A stretch of 12,022 nt of DNA from DASPKS01 sp035628035 (GTDB lineage Bacteria; Bacteroidota; Rhodothermia; Rhodothermales; Rubricoccaceae), in the NCBI GenBank assembly GCA_035628035.1, contig DASPKS010000055.1:1-12022 (forward strand), written 5' to 3'. Below, piece after piece: positions 1 through 7,207 of this stretch. The notes beneath the pieces are model-generated. The model worked only from the letters and a program-made list of their open reading frames with translations. It was not told where the DNA came from and made no database searches. The translations under genes and the position numbers were made by a program. The number at the start of each line of letters is the position of its first letter. Position 1 is the first letter of the stretch.

Positions 1-169
1 TGAAGCCTTCCCGGCCGTAGAAGAGATTCCCAGCGTTATAGAGCGTCGCGCGGACGTCGTTGACGTCGAGGTCCACAGAAGCAACGCCCGGCTCGCAGTC
101 GCCCACGACCTGCGCACGAGGCTCCGCTACGAGGACAATGAACAAAAAGAAAGGCGTAGCGAGGCGCAT
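1..169 (-). CDS. Secreted protein, N-terminal part only (runs off the left edge)
   Basis: Reading leftward from an ATG at 169-167 gives 56 codons that stay open to the window edge. The product starts with a clear Sec signal peptide (MRLATPFFLF..., hydrophobic to about residue 15, probable cut after PRAQ at 20). The mature start contains VNDVRATLYNAGNLFYG. This resembles the mature start of the T9SS cargo protein at 9483-11690 (GLTVTNAGFIG), so I infer a related large surface protein, but the C-terminus is missing and no sorting domain can be seen. It lies 82 bp after the propeller lipoprotein gene on the same strand and may be the next operon member or its own unit. About a quarter of its codons (14 of 56) end in A or T, clearly more than in its neighbours. 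In-frame GTG and TTG codons exist upstream, with an AAGGAGGT at 226-219, but the signal peptide fits the ATG best. The gene is likely real; its function is unknown. Confidence 0.75.
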   Translation of the reverse strand, partial: MRLATPFFLFIVLVAEPRAQVVGDCEPGVASVDLDVNDVRATLYNAGNLFYGREGF

Positions 170-251
170 AGGCGGGAAGCCGGCTCCCGACAGAGAGGTA
201 CCTCCCAACTTCTTCCCCACCTCCTTACCGCGCAAGGGTAAATCCCCCGCC

Positions 252-1586
252 CTACTCGAAGTCGGTGTTCAGCCGGTACCGCCCGATCCGGTTGTTGCCG
301 GTGTCGGCCACGTACACCGTGCGGTCGAAGTACGCCACGCCCATGGGCTCGCGGAACTGGAGCGGGCCGCCGCCCGTCCCGCCGAAGGAGACGCGCACGG
401 GCCGGAGCGACGGCGCCCCCGGCGGCGGCGACACCCCCTCCACGCCCGTCCGCGTGAACACGAACAGGCTGTCCTTCCCCGCGTCGAGGACGAACGTGTA
501 GCCCGTCGCGTCGGCGGCGAAGGCGAGGCTCACCGGCCGCTCGAACTTGAACTCCTCGTAGAGGAAGCCGTCGCCCGCGTCGGGGTTCGCGGCGATGGAG
601 AGCTTCTCGGTGTCGACGCGGAACTCCGTCCCGTCGGGCGTCTCGACCACGCGCACGGAGAGGACGCCGTAGCGGACGGGCCCGCTCGGGGGCGCCTGCG
701 CGATCAGGAAGTCGCTGGAGGCCGGGAACGTCGTCCGCTGCGGGGGGCCGACGAACGTCATCACGTCGCTCGGCCAGACGGCGCTGAGCAGGCTCGGCTG
801 CGTGGGGCTCAGCGCGCGGACGAACTGCACGTACTCGCCCTCGGCGGTGTAGACGAGGAAGGCGTTGAACGGGCTGAACGTCTGGTTGGGGCGGCCCGAC
901 TGCGTGTCGTTCACCGGCCCGCTCCGCGTGATATAAACCCGGTTGTCGAAGAGCGGCGCCACGCCGGTGAAGCGGGCGTCCTCGTCGTAGTACGTGTTGC
1001 CGCCGGCGACGTAGCGGCCGGGCGTGTCGAACCGCGTGAAGCGGCGGCTCCCGTCGTCGAACACGTGCCAGATGATGTCGACGAGCTGGGGGGTGCCGGT
1101 GGTGAGGCCGGAGATGCGGTAGACCACGGGGAGGTCGCACCGCTCGGGCTCGCCGGGGTACCGGTTGCACGCGGCGCCGGCCACCGTCGTGTCGCGCCGC
1201 GCAGCGATGTAGACGTCGAGGCGGCGGTCCTGCACGACGGCCTCGACGTCGCGGAGGGACTGCGGCGCCTGGCCGGGCCAGCCGATCTCGCCGAGGAAGC
1301 CCTGCGGGCGCCCGGCAAGGTCGAGCACGTGGAGGCCCTGGCGGTCCACGACGTAGAGGAGCTCGTCGTAGCCGACGTAGACGTCCTGCGGGGCGTCGAG
1401 CGCGCCGAGGGCGCCCTGCGTGTAGAACGGCGTGAGGGGGACGTAGCCGACCTCGTCGGGGAGCGTGGGGTCGGTCTGTCCCTCGTCGAGGATCTCGTCG
1501 GTGACGTCGTCGCCCTTCGACCCGAAGAGGGCGTCGCAGCCGGTGAGGGCAAGGGTAAGGACAGCGAGGAAGAGGAACCGGGCCAT
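252..1586 (-). CDS. Lipoprotein with NHL-like beta-propeller repeats
   Basis: This 444-aa protein begins with a lipoprotein signal peptide ending in the lipobox LTGC, with Cys17 as the lipidated residue. An acidic, flexible linker follows (SKGDDVTDEILDEGQ). NHL-like propeller strands are visible near the start (about 64-93, with DAPQDVYV and LYVVDRQGLHVLD) and at the end (about 409-440, REPMGVAYFDRTVYVADTGNNRI). The ends therefore probably close a beta-propeller, with poorly conserved blades between. Cys140 and Cys150 could form a disulfide in a surface loop. NHL propellers usually bind proteins or carbohydrates; no catalytic residues are evident. The ATG at 1586 lies 2 bp after the stop of the PorV-like gene, which suggests translational coupling. 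It is the last tightly packed gene of the operon. It is inferred to be a cell-envelope lipoprotein, possibly surface-exposed, working with the receptor and barrel encoded upstream. No Shine-Dalgarno sequence precedes the start. Confidence 0.9.
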   Translation of the reverse strand: MARFLFLAVLTLALTGCDALFGSKGDDVTDEILDEGQTDPTLPDEVGYVPLTPFYTQGALGALDAPQDVYVGYDELLYVVDRQGLHVLDLAGRPQGFLGEIGWPGQAPQSLRDVEAVVQDRRLDVYIAARRDTTVAGAACNRYPGEPERCDLPVVYRISGLTTGTPQLVDIIWHVFDDGSRRFTRFDTPGRYVAGGNTYYDEDARFTGVAPLFDNRVYITRSGPVNDTQSGRPNQTFSPFNAFLVYTAEGEYVQFVRALSPTQPSLLSAVWPSDVMTFVGPPQRTTFPASSDFLIAQAPPSGPVRYGVLSVRVVETPDGTEFRVDTEKLSIAANPDAGDGFLYEEFKFERPVSLAFAADATGYTFVLDAGKDSLFVFTRTGVEGVSPPPGAPSLRPVRVSFGGTGGGPLQFREPMGVAYFDRTVYVADTGNNRIGRYRLNTDFE

Positions 1587-1588
1587 CG

Positions 1589-2587
1589 TCAGTCGAGCCG
1601 GAGGTTGAGGCCGACGCGGTGGACGCTGCCGAGGCGGTCGAGCCGGTTGAACGCGTAGTCCACGCGGAGCTGGGGGCCGAGGCCGGGCACGAGGAGGCCC
1701 GCCCCGAAGCTCGGCGTGCTCGCCTCCTCGACGCCGACGCGGTAGCCCGCGCGGAGCGAGAGGAGGTTGCGGAAGACGTACTCCGCGCCGGCATGGAACT
1801 GCTCGGCGTTGTCGTTGGGCCGCGTGAGCTGGGCCGAGACGGTCAGCGCGTGCTGGGGGTTCGCGCGGAGGACGTGGTAGCTCGCCCCGAGGAGGAACGT
1901 CGTCGGCGGCGGGATCGACTCGAACGACGTTTCCGTGGTGTCGCCGTCGAGCGTGGGGCGGACGAGCGAGCCGGAAGGCCGCCCATCGGGACCGAAGTTG
2001 CGGATGGCCACGCCGAGGTCCACGCCGGTCTGCCCGATGCGGTAGAAGATGCCGAGGTCGAGGAGCGCCGTCGTAGCGGAGAGGTCGGCCACCGACTCGC
2101 GGACGACCTTCGCCGTCACGCCGTACGAGAAGAGGTCGGTGAGGGCCTGCGAGACGGAGACGCCCGCCGCCACGTCGACGAGGCGGAACGTCTCGCCGGT
2201 GCCCTCGGGCCCGGAGAACTCGTCGGTGACGGCCATCTCGCCGGAGTCGAGGGACTGGAGCGAGAGGCCGAGCGTGACGGGCCCGACGCGGGTGAACCCG
2301 GCGGCGTAGTTCATCGAGACGCCGGCGAAGTAGGCCGTGCGCGCTGCGCCGATCTCGGTGCGGCCCGCCTGCGCGGCGAGGGCGGGGTTCCAGAAGAGCG
2401 CGCTCGCGTCGGCGGCCGTGGCGGCGACGGTCTCGCCGAGGGCGGCCCCGCGGGCGTCCACCGGGATCTTGAGGAACTGGAAGCCGGCTGTCCCGGCGCG
2501 GTCCTCGCCGAAGGCGGGGAGCACCTGCGCGTGGCCGACGGGGGCGGCCGTGGCGGCCAGCGCGAGAACGAGGAGGAGGGTTCGCAT
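1589..2587 (-). CDS. PorV/PorQ-family outer-membrane beta-barrel protein
   Basis: This 332-aa protein has a signal peptide (MRTLLLVLAL..., probable cut after GHA at 20). It then shows the PorV/PorQ family signature: GTAGFQFLKIPVDARGAALGET at about 32-53, and ASALFWNPA at about 61-69. The rest alternates beta strands as in a FadL-like barrel, and the chain ends in a membrane-strand pattern (VGLNLRLD). In Bacteroidota, PorV is an outer-membrane component of the type IX secretion system that carries cargo to the attachment machinery. Family members also occur outside core T9SS loci, so this may be a dedicated paralogue rather than the housekeeping porV. Two T9SS-tagged proteins are encoded upstream in the same operon, which supports a client-barrel link by inference. 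A GTG directly precedes the ATG (2590-2588), but the ATG at 2587 is preferred. The gene starts 7 bp after the receptor gene stop and ends 2 bp before the next gene. Confidence 0.88.
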   Translation of the reverse strand: MRTLLLVLALAATAAPVGHAQVLPAFGEDRAGTAGFQFLKIPVDARGAALGETVAATAADASALFWNPALAAQAGRTEIGAARTAYFAGVSMNYAAGFTRVGPVTLGLSLQSLDSGEMAVTDEFSGPEGTGETFRLVDVAAGVSVSQALTDLFSYGVTAKVVRESVADLSATTALLDLGIFYRIGQTGVDLGVAIRNFGPDGRPSGSLVRPTLDGDTTETSFESIPPPTTFLLGASYHVLRANPQHALTVSAQLTRPNDNAEQFHAGAEYVFRNLLSLRAGYRVGVEEASTPSFGAGLLVPGLGPQLRVDYAFNRLDRLGSVHRVGLNLRLD

Positions 2588-2594
2588 CACGTTC

Positions 2595-5495
2595 TCAGAA
2601 GTCGAAGCTCAGCCCGAGCATCACGTGGCGGGGCGGGAGGAACCGCGCGGGGTTCAGCGGCGGGAGCCCCGTCGTGGAGGGGTCCTCGAAGCGGGGGTCG
2701 CGCACGTCGTTCGGCACGTCGTAGCGGGCGTCGCCGCGGACCGACGTGAAATCGAAGCCGGCCTCCACGTCGGGGTAGGCCTCGCCGGTGACGGGGTTGA
2801 TGAGGACGCCGTTCTTCTGGTTGAAGAGGTTCGTGATCTCCAGCGAGAAGCGGAGGTCGGTGCCGGCGAAGCGGACGCGCCGCTGCGCCGAGAGGTCGAA
2901 CCACCACCACGCCTTGCCGACCTCGGAGTAGCGGAGCTCACGGTCGGAGACGGTCTCGTAGATCGGCCGCCAGTCCTGCTCGCCCGTGAACGGGTTCGTC
3001 TCGTTGCCGACGAAGCGGACGGGCGTGTAGCGCTGCCCGCTGCGGAACGTGGTGGAGAGGTAGACGCGGAACCGGTTGAGGCCGGGGACGCCGAAGAGCG
3101 GGCGCTCGCGGTCCCACATGAACGTGGTGGCGGCCTTCACGTCGAAGGGGCGGTCCCACGCGAGGGGGGTCTCGGCCGTGTTGTCGGCGTTGCCCGTCTG
3201 GATGAGGTCGCGGAGGGCCTCGTTGTTCGTGGAGGCGAGCCCGGTGGCGCGGCTGTACGAGGCGTTGAGGTCGCCGCGGAACCAGTCCGAGATCCGCTTG
3301 ACGTAGCTCACCTCGAGCCCGCGCACGCGCGCGTAGTCCCCGTTGACGCGGAGGGCGCGCGTCGTCTCGCGGCCTGTCGCGTCGCGGACGGTCACGCGCT
3401 CGGCCGTGATGAAGTCGAACTTGTCGCGCCAGAACGCGGTGACGGTCAGCGCGTCGTCGCTCGTGATCTGGTTGCGGAAGCCGAGCTCGTACGAGATGTC
3501 GACCTCCGGATTGAGGTTGGGGTTGCCTAGATCCCCGAAGAAAGAACGGTCCTGGTAGAACGGGTCGAGGTTGGTGTAGAGGAACGTCGGGTGCGGCAGC
3601 CGCATCGAGTGCCCGTAGTTGAAGAAGAGCACCTGGTTCTCGCGGACGGGGAACGAGACGCGCACCTTCGGAAGCAGCCGCGCCTTCCAGCGGAGCCCGA
3701 GCAGCCCGAACGTCTCGTTCCGGTACGCCTCCCGGAGCGGCTCGGGGATGGTGTAGACGTTCTGCTCGACGAGGTCGTCGACGTAGCGGCCGGGCGCCCA
3801 CGCCTCGCCGCGCAGGCCGAGCGTGGCGATGAGCCCGCGGTACCGGAACTGGTGCTCGGTGAAGAGCGCCACGCGGCGGGGCTTCACGCGCCACACGTCG
3901 CTCGCCTCGCCGAGCCGGTTCGACGCGACGGTGTCCCCGTCCACGATGATCGGCGCGCCGATCCACGGGCGGAGGATGTCGATCCACTGGTAGTCGTTGG
4001 CGCGGGCGTCGACGCCGACGGAGAGCTCGTAGGTGCGCGTGGCGTTGAACCGCGAGAACGTCCCGCGGAGGGTGAGCTCCTCGGCGAAGTGGTCGTGCCA
4101 GCGCGTGGCGATCCCGCCGTTGTTGAAGAACCCCGGCCCCGGGAGGACGAACTGCACGTTGGGGTCGACGGGGTTGCCCTCCTCGTCGACGAACAGCTCG
4201 CCGGGGTAGAGCGGGATGCTCGCGGGGTCGAGCTCGGTGCTCACCGTGTCGGGCCGCCAGGGGCGCCCGTTGGCGTCGGCGCGGAGGCGCGTGAAGAGCC
4301 GGCTCACCTGGACCTCGTAGAACGACTGGTCGCCGAGGGCGTGCGACCACCGGAGGTACCCGAGGTTGTTGTCGTGGGCGAACGTGTTCGCGTTGTCGGG
4401 CTGGAGAACGAACGCGTACTGGAAGCCGGGCCGGATGGCGTCGTCGTTCCCCGTCACCTGGAGCATCCGGGTGTTCTGGTTCACCGTCAGCGAGCGCTGG
4501 TAGCTCGCCCGGAGGCGCATCCCGTTGCGCGGGAGGAACGTGAGCTTGCCGAGCCCGCTCCAGCGGTTGTCGGCGCGCGGGAGGAAGAACGTCCCGTCGA
4601 CGAGGGTGGAGCGGAGCTGGTCGGGCGTGGAGAGGAACCGGGTGTAGTCGTCGGTGAGCTGGACCTGCCCGCTGAGGAAGAACCGGAGGCGGCCGGGGAG
4701 GATCGGCCCGGAGAGGGTGCCCTCGTAGACCTCCTCGTTCCAGGTGCTCGCCCAGTCCTCGTTGAAGCCGAGGTGGTCGCGGCGGTGGGTGAACGAGCCC
4801 TGGAGCTCGTCGGTCCCGTCGCGCGTGGTCACGCGGACGACGCCGGAGGTGGCGTCGCCCACGTCGGCGCCCGAGCCGCCAGTCGTCACCTCCACCTCGG
4901 CGAAGGCGTTGCTCCCGAGGTCGAGCCCGAAGCCCGTCCCGGCGAGGGGGTCCTTCGCCGAAACGCCGTCGACGAGGAGGCCCGTCTCGTCGGCGCGGCC
5001 GCCGCGGATGTAGAGCCCCGTCGGGTCGCTGACGACGCCGGCCTGCTGGGCCACGATCTGCTGCACCTCGCGCACGGGCGCCGCCTCGATCTGCTCGCGC
5101 GTCACGCTCACCGTGCTCGCCGACTGCTCCACGTCGATGAGCGGTCGCTCGCCGACGACGACCACCTCCTCCTGCACGGCCGCCGCTTCGCCGAGCACGA
5201 CGTCGAGCGTCGTCGTTTCCCCGTTGCGGACGCGGATGGCGGTGTACTGCCGCGTCTCGTACCCCACCGACGTCACCTGCACGGTGTACTCGCCCGCGCG
5301 GAGGTCGGTGATGAGGTAGCGCCCGTCGATGTCGGTGGCCGCCCCGCGCGAGGTGCCGAGGACGACGACGTTCACGCCCGGGAGCGTCTCCCCCGTCTCG
5401 GCGTCGGTCACCTGCCCGGCGATGCGGCCCTGGGCGAGGGCGGGGCCCGCCGCGAGGAGGCCGAGGATGAACAGGAGCAGGCGCGAGGCGCGCAT
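2595..5495 (-). CDS. TonB-dependent outer-membrane receptor with carboxypeptidase-regulatory-like N-terminal domain
   Basis: This 966-aa protein has a signal peptide of about 22 residues ending ALAQ. A carboxypeptidase-regulatory-like beta sandwich follows (about 24-104: GQVTDAETGETLPGVNVVV, DIDGRYLITDLRAGEYTVQV, SVGYE). A TonB-box-like stretch, EEVVVVGER, lies at about 109-117. The plug domain spans about 125-230 (VREVQQIVAQQAGVV, LYIRGGRADETGLLVDGV, ATSGVVRVTTRDG). The remainder is a long beta-barrel ending in the outer-membrane signal LGLSFDF with a terminal phenylalanine. Such receptors import a bound ligand, or move a bound partner, using TonB-ExbBD energy. There is no SusD-like gene beside it, so it is not a typical SusCD glycan pair. 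Here it sits between two surface lipoproteins and a PorV-like barrel. Its start lies 11 bp after the previous gene and no Shine-Dalgarno is present. The ligand cannot be deduced. Confidence 0.93.
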   Translation of the reverse strand: MRASRLLLFILGLLAAGPALAQGRIAGQVTDAETGETLPGVNVVVLGTSRGAATDIDGRYLITDLRAGEYTVQVTSVGYETRQYTAIRVRNGETTTLDVVLGEAAAVQEEVVVVGERPLIDVEQSASTVSVTREQIEAAPVREVQQIVAQQAGVVSDPTGLYIRGGRADETGLLVDGVSAKDPLAGTGFGLDLGSNAFAEVEVTTGGSGADVGDATSGVVRVTTRDGTDELQGSFTHRRDHLGFNEDWASTWNEEVYEGTLSGPILPGRLRFFLSGQVQLTDDYTRFLSTPDQLRSTLVDGTFFLPRADNRWSGLGKLTFLPRNGMRLRASYQRSLTVNQNTRMLQVTGNDDAIRPGFQYAFVLQPDNANTFAHDNNLGYLRWSHALGDQSFYEVQVSRLFTRLRADANGRPWRPDTVSTELDPASIPLYPGELFVDEEGNPVDPNVQFVLPGPGFFNNGGIATRWHDHFAEELTLRGTFSRFNATRTYELSVGVDARANDYQWIDILRPWIGAPIIVDGDTVASNRLGEASDVWRVKPRRVALFTEHQFRYRGLIATLGLRGEAWAPGRYVDDLVEQNVYTIPEPLREAYRNETFGLLGLRWKARLLPKVRVSFPVRENQVLFFNYGHSMRLPHPTFLYTNLDPFYQDRSFFGDLGNPNLNPEVDISYELGFRNQITSDDALTVTAFWRDKFDFITAERVTVRDATGRETTRALRVNGDYARVRGLEVSYVKRISDWFRGDLNASYSRATGLASTNNEALRDLIQTGNADNTAETPLAWDRPFDVKAATTFMWDRERPLFGVPGLNRFRVYLSTTFRSGQRYTPVRFVGNETNPFTGEQDWRPIYETVSDRELRYSEVGKAWWWFDLSAQRRVRFAGTDLRFSLEITNLFNQKNGVLINPVTGEAYPDVEAGFDFTSVRGDARYDVPNDVRDPRFEDPSTTGLPPLNPARFLPPRHVMLGLSFDF

Positions 5496-5506
5496 GGGGC
5501 GAGGGG

Positions 5507-7108
5507 TTAGTGCGGGAAGTCCAGCCCGGCGAGCATCCGGGCGAGGGCGTCGTAGAGGTCGGCCGTGCCGCCGGGGGGCGGCGCGAGGAGGAGCGCGCCC
5601 GTGGTGGTGTTCACGGCCGGCAGCGCGAACAGCCCCACGCGGCGGTCCTGGCTCATCGAGGCGACCACGTTGGAGCCGGTCCAGTTCTGGTTCGTGCGGG
5701 GGTCGTAGAACTGCGCGCGGTAGAGCGGCACGTCGTCGGCGCCGATCTCGTAGGGGAGCGCGCCGGTGACGATCTGCGTGGTTCGGAGCGGCGGCAGCGG
5801 CTGGCCCGTCCCCGGCACCGGCTGATCGGGCACCACCGGCTCGTCGGAGCGGATGCGCAGGTTCGTGGAGCCGACCGGGAGCGTGATGAGGTCGCGGAGG
5901 GGAAGCACGTTGAGCGCGGCGTTCCCCTCGTTCTCCTCCTCACTGCCCGAGAGGGGGAGCGTGACCGGCACCATCGCCATGAGCCGCCCCCCCCGGCTGA
6001 AGAAGAGGTCCATCACGCTGGCCGCGAGGGGGAGGTTGTTCCCCCGGATCCGGTTCGTGGCCGTGTTGGACACCCAGTAGATGGCGTCCCAGAGCGCGAG
6101 GGTGTGGCGGAGCGTGGGGTCGGCGTTGACGGGGATCGGCTCCGAGTACTGGGGGTTCTGCGACGTCTGCGGGGTCTCGGAGAGGTCCCACGTGTCGTAG
6201 GTCGTCGTCCCGTACCGCGCCAGCGCCGTGCGCGCCACCGGGAGCACGAACACGTCGGCGCTCGCGCGGAAGTCGTTCACGAGGAGGACGTCGCTCGTCA
6301 CGCGGCGGACGAAGAACGGGTCGCCCTCGGCGGGGTAGCGCACGGTCGCGCTCGTGGTGTCGGTCTGGTCCACGGCGCGGAGGTAGACCACGTTGTCGGC
6401 GTCGAGGCGGAGGCCCGGCACGAAGATCTGCGTGGACTGGAAGGACCGCCCGAGGAACACCCGCGCCTCCGTCGTCCCGCCCGCGCGGGGGTCCACGGCG
6501 ACGAACGTGGCGAAGTCGGCGTCGGCCGGGAGCCGCGTGAAGGCGGTCGTGTCGTTGAAGGCCACCTCGATGGCGGCCAGGTTGGTCGGCCCCTCGGGGT
6601 CGGCCGCCGCCCACGCGAACGAGAACACCGGCCAGGTGGTGTCCGGCGGCACCTCCGCCTGGATGAGCCGGAAGGTGGGCGGGGCGTTGCGGATGGGGAA
6701 GACCGTCCGCGCAGGGGTGGCGTCGCGGGCGCCGTCGTTGTCCTCGGCGCGGACCTCGACGACGACGGCAGCATTGTCCTCGCCGGGGGGGATCGGGAGG
6801 AGGATCGTCGTGTCGCGGCGGGTGGTGCGCACCCACCCCTCCTCCGGGCCGACCTGTCCGAGCCGGCTCGCGTCGTAGTAGCGGAGCTCGTAGGCGGCCA
6901 CGAACCCGTCGGGGTCGGTGCCGGCCCACGAGATCGCCACGGTGCTCTCGAGCGTGCCGCCGATGGTCTCGCGGAGGTCGGTCACGCGGACGGACAGCTC
7001 CGTCTCGGGCGGGCGGTTCGCGTTGGGGTCGCCCGAGAACCCCGCGTCGCAGCCCGGCAGGGCCGCGAGCACGAGGGCCAGCGGGAGGGCGAGGAGGAGG
7101 AAGCGCAT
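5507..7108 (-). CDS. Lipoprotein with Fn3-like domains and a C-terminal Rossmann/amidotransferase-like region
   Basis: This 533-aa protein starts with a lipoprotein signal peptide and lipobox LPGC (Cys20). Two Fn3/Ig-like modules follow. One is at about 33-140, with the hallmark WAGTDPDGFVAAYELRYYD and a strand-rich end (VVVEVRAEDNDGA). The other is at about 141-250, with FAWAAADPEG and VYLRAVDQTD. From about 270 the pattern changes to alternating beta strands and helices (DVLLVNDF, TYDTWDL, LALWDAIYWVSN, GGRLMAMVPV). This resembles the class I glutamine-amidotransferase-like or ThuA-like fold seen in many secreted Bacteroidota proteins. No catalytic Cys-His-Glu triad is recognisable; the only cysteine is the lipidated one, so an amidotransferase reaction is unlikely. 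A binding or structural role at the outer membrane is inferred. The gene follows the T9SS cargo gene after 99 bp and precedes the receptor gene by 11 bp. The start at 7108 is fixed by the signal peptide. Confidence 0.85.
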   Translation of the reverse strand: MRFLLLALPLALVLAALPGCDAGFSGDPNANRPPETELSVRVTDLRETIGGTLESTVAISWAGTDPDGFVAAYELRYYDASRLGQVGPEEGWVRTTRRDTTILLPIPPGEDNAAVVVEVRAEDNDGARDATPARTVFPIRNAPPTFRLIQAEVPPDTTWPVFSFAWAAADPEGPTNLAAIEVAFNDTTAFTRLPADADFATFVAVDPRAGGTTEARVFLGRSFQSTQIFVPGLRLDADNVVYLRAVDQTDTTSATVRYPAEGDPFFVRRVTSDVLLVNDFRASADVFVLPVARTALARYGTTTYDTWDLSETPQTSQNPQYSEPIPVNADPTLRHTLALWDAIYWVSNTATNRIRGNNLPLAASVMDLFFSRGGRLMAMVPVTLPLSGSEEENEGNAALNVLPLRDLITLPVGSTNLRIRSDEPVVPDQPVPGTGQPLPPLRTTQIVTGALPYEIGADDVPLYRAQFYDPRTNQNWTGSNVVASMSQDRRVGLFALPAVNTTTGALLLAPPPGGTADLYDALARMLAGLDFPH

Positions 7109-7138
7109 CGGAGCGGCCGGGATCAGGGACCGGGGACC

Positions 7139-7165
7139 GGGGAAGCAGGTGCGCCTGCCATCCCC
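7139..7165 (-). repeat. Intercistronic imperfect hairpin
   Basis: The 99-bp gap between the second T9SS cargo gene and the Fn3 lipoprotein gene holds an inverted repeat. The outer stem is GGGGA/TCCCC (7139-7143 with 7161-7165). The inner stem is GCAGG/CCTGC (7145-7149 with 7154-7158), with a TGCG loop and a small bulge. It overlaps a short direct repeat of GGGACC-type units (7126-7143). There is no T-tract after it on the minus strand, so it is not a good intrinsic terminator. It might be an mRNA processing or stability hairpin that sets different expression for the upstream and downstream cistrons. Confidence 0.4.
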
Positions 7166-7207
7166 GGCCCCCGCTGGGCCCTTACTTCTTGCTGGAGTTC
7201 GCCGCGC

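Noticed and set aside
219..226. A perfect AAGGAGGT on the minus strand as ribosome-binding site of the truncated gene
   Set aside because: It lies 49 bases before the ATG. Nearer in-frame GTG and TTG codons would add residues in front of a signal peptide that already fits the ATG, and no other gene here uses such a site.
181..251. A terminator between the propeller lipoprotein gene and the truncated gene
   Set aside because: Only short stems (TTACC/GGTAA and CGGGA/TCCCG) can be drawn and neither is followed by a T-run on the minus strand.
60..1658. A 532-codon plus-strand open frame over the left end
   Set aside because: It overlaps the complement of the propeller lipoprotein gene, the gap and the truncated secreted gene, and has shadow-type composition.
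127..1794. A 555-codon minus-strand open frame in another frame
   Set aside because: It overlaps the lipoprotein and PorV-like genes out of frame and is rich in Arg, Pro and Ala, with no recognisable domain.
2595..5495. SusC of a SusCD glycan-uptake pair
   Set aside because: No SusD-like lipoprotein is encoded beside it. The neighbouring lipoproteins are a beta-propeller and an Fn3/Rossmann-like protein.
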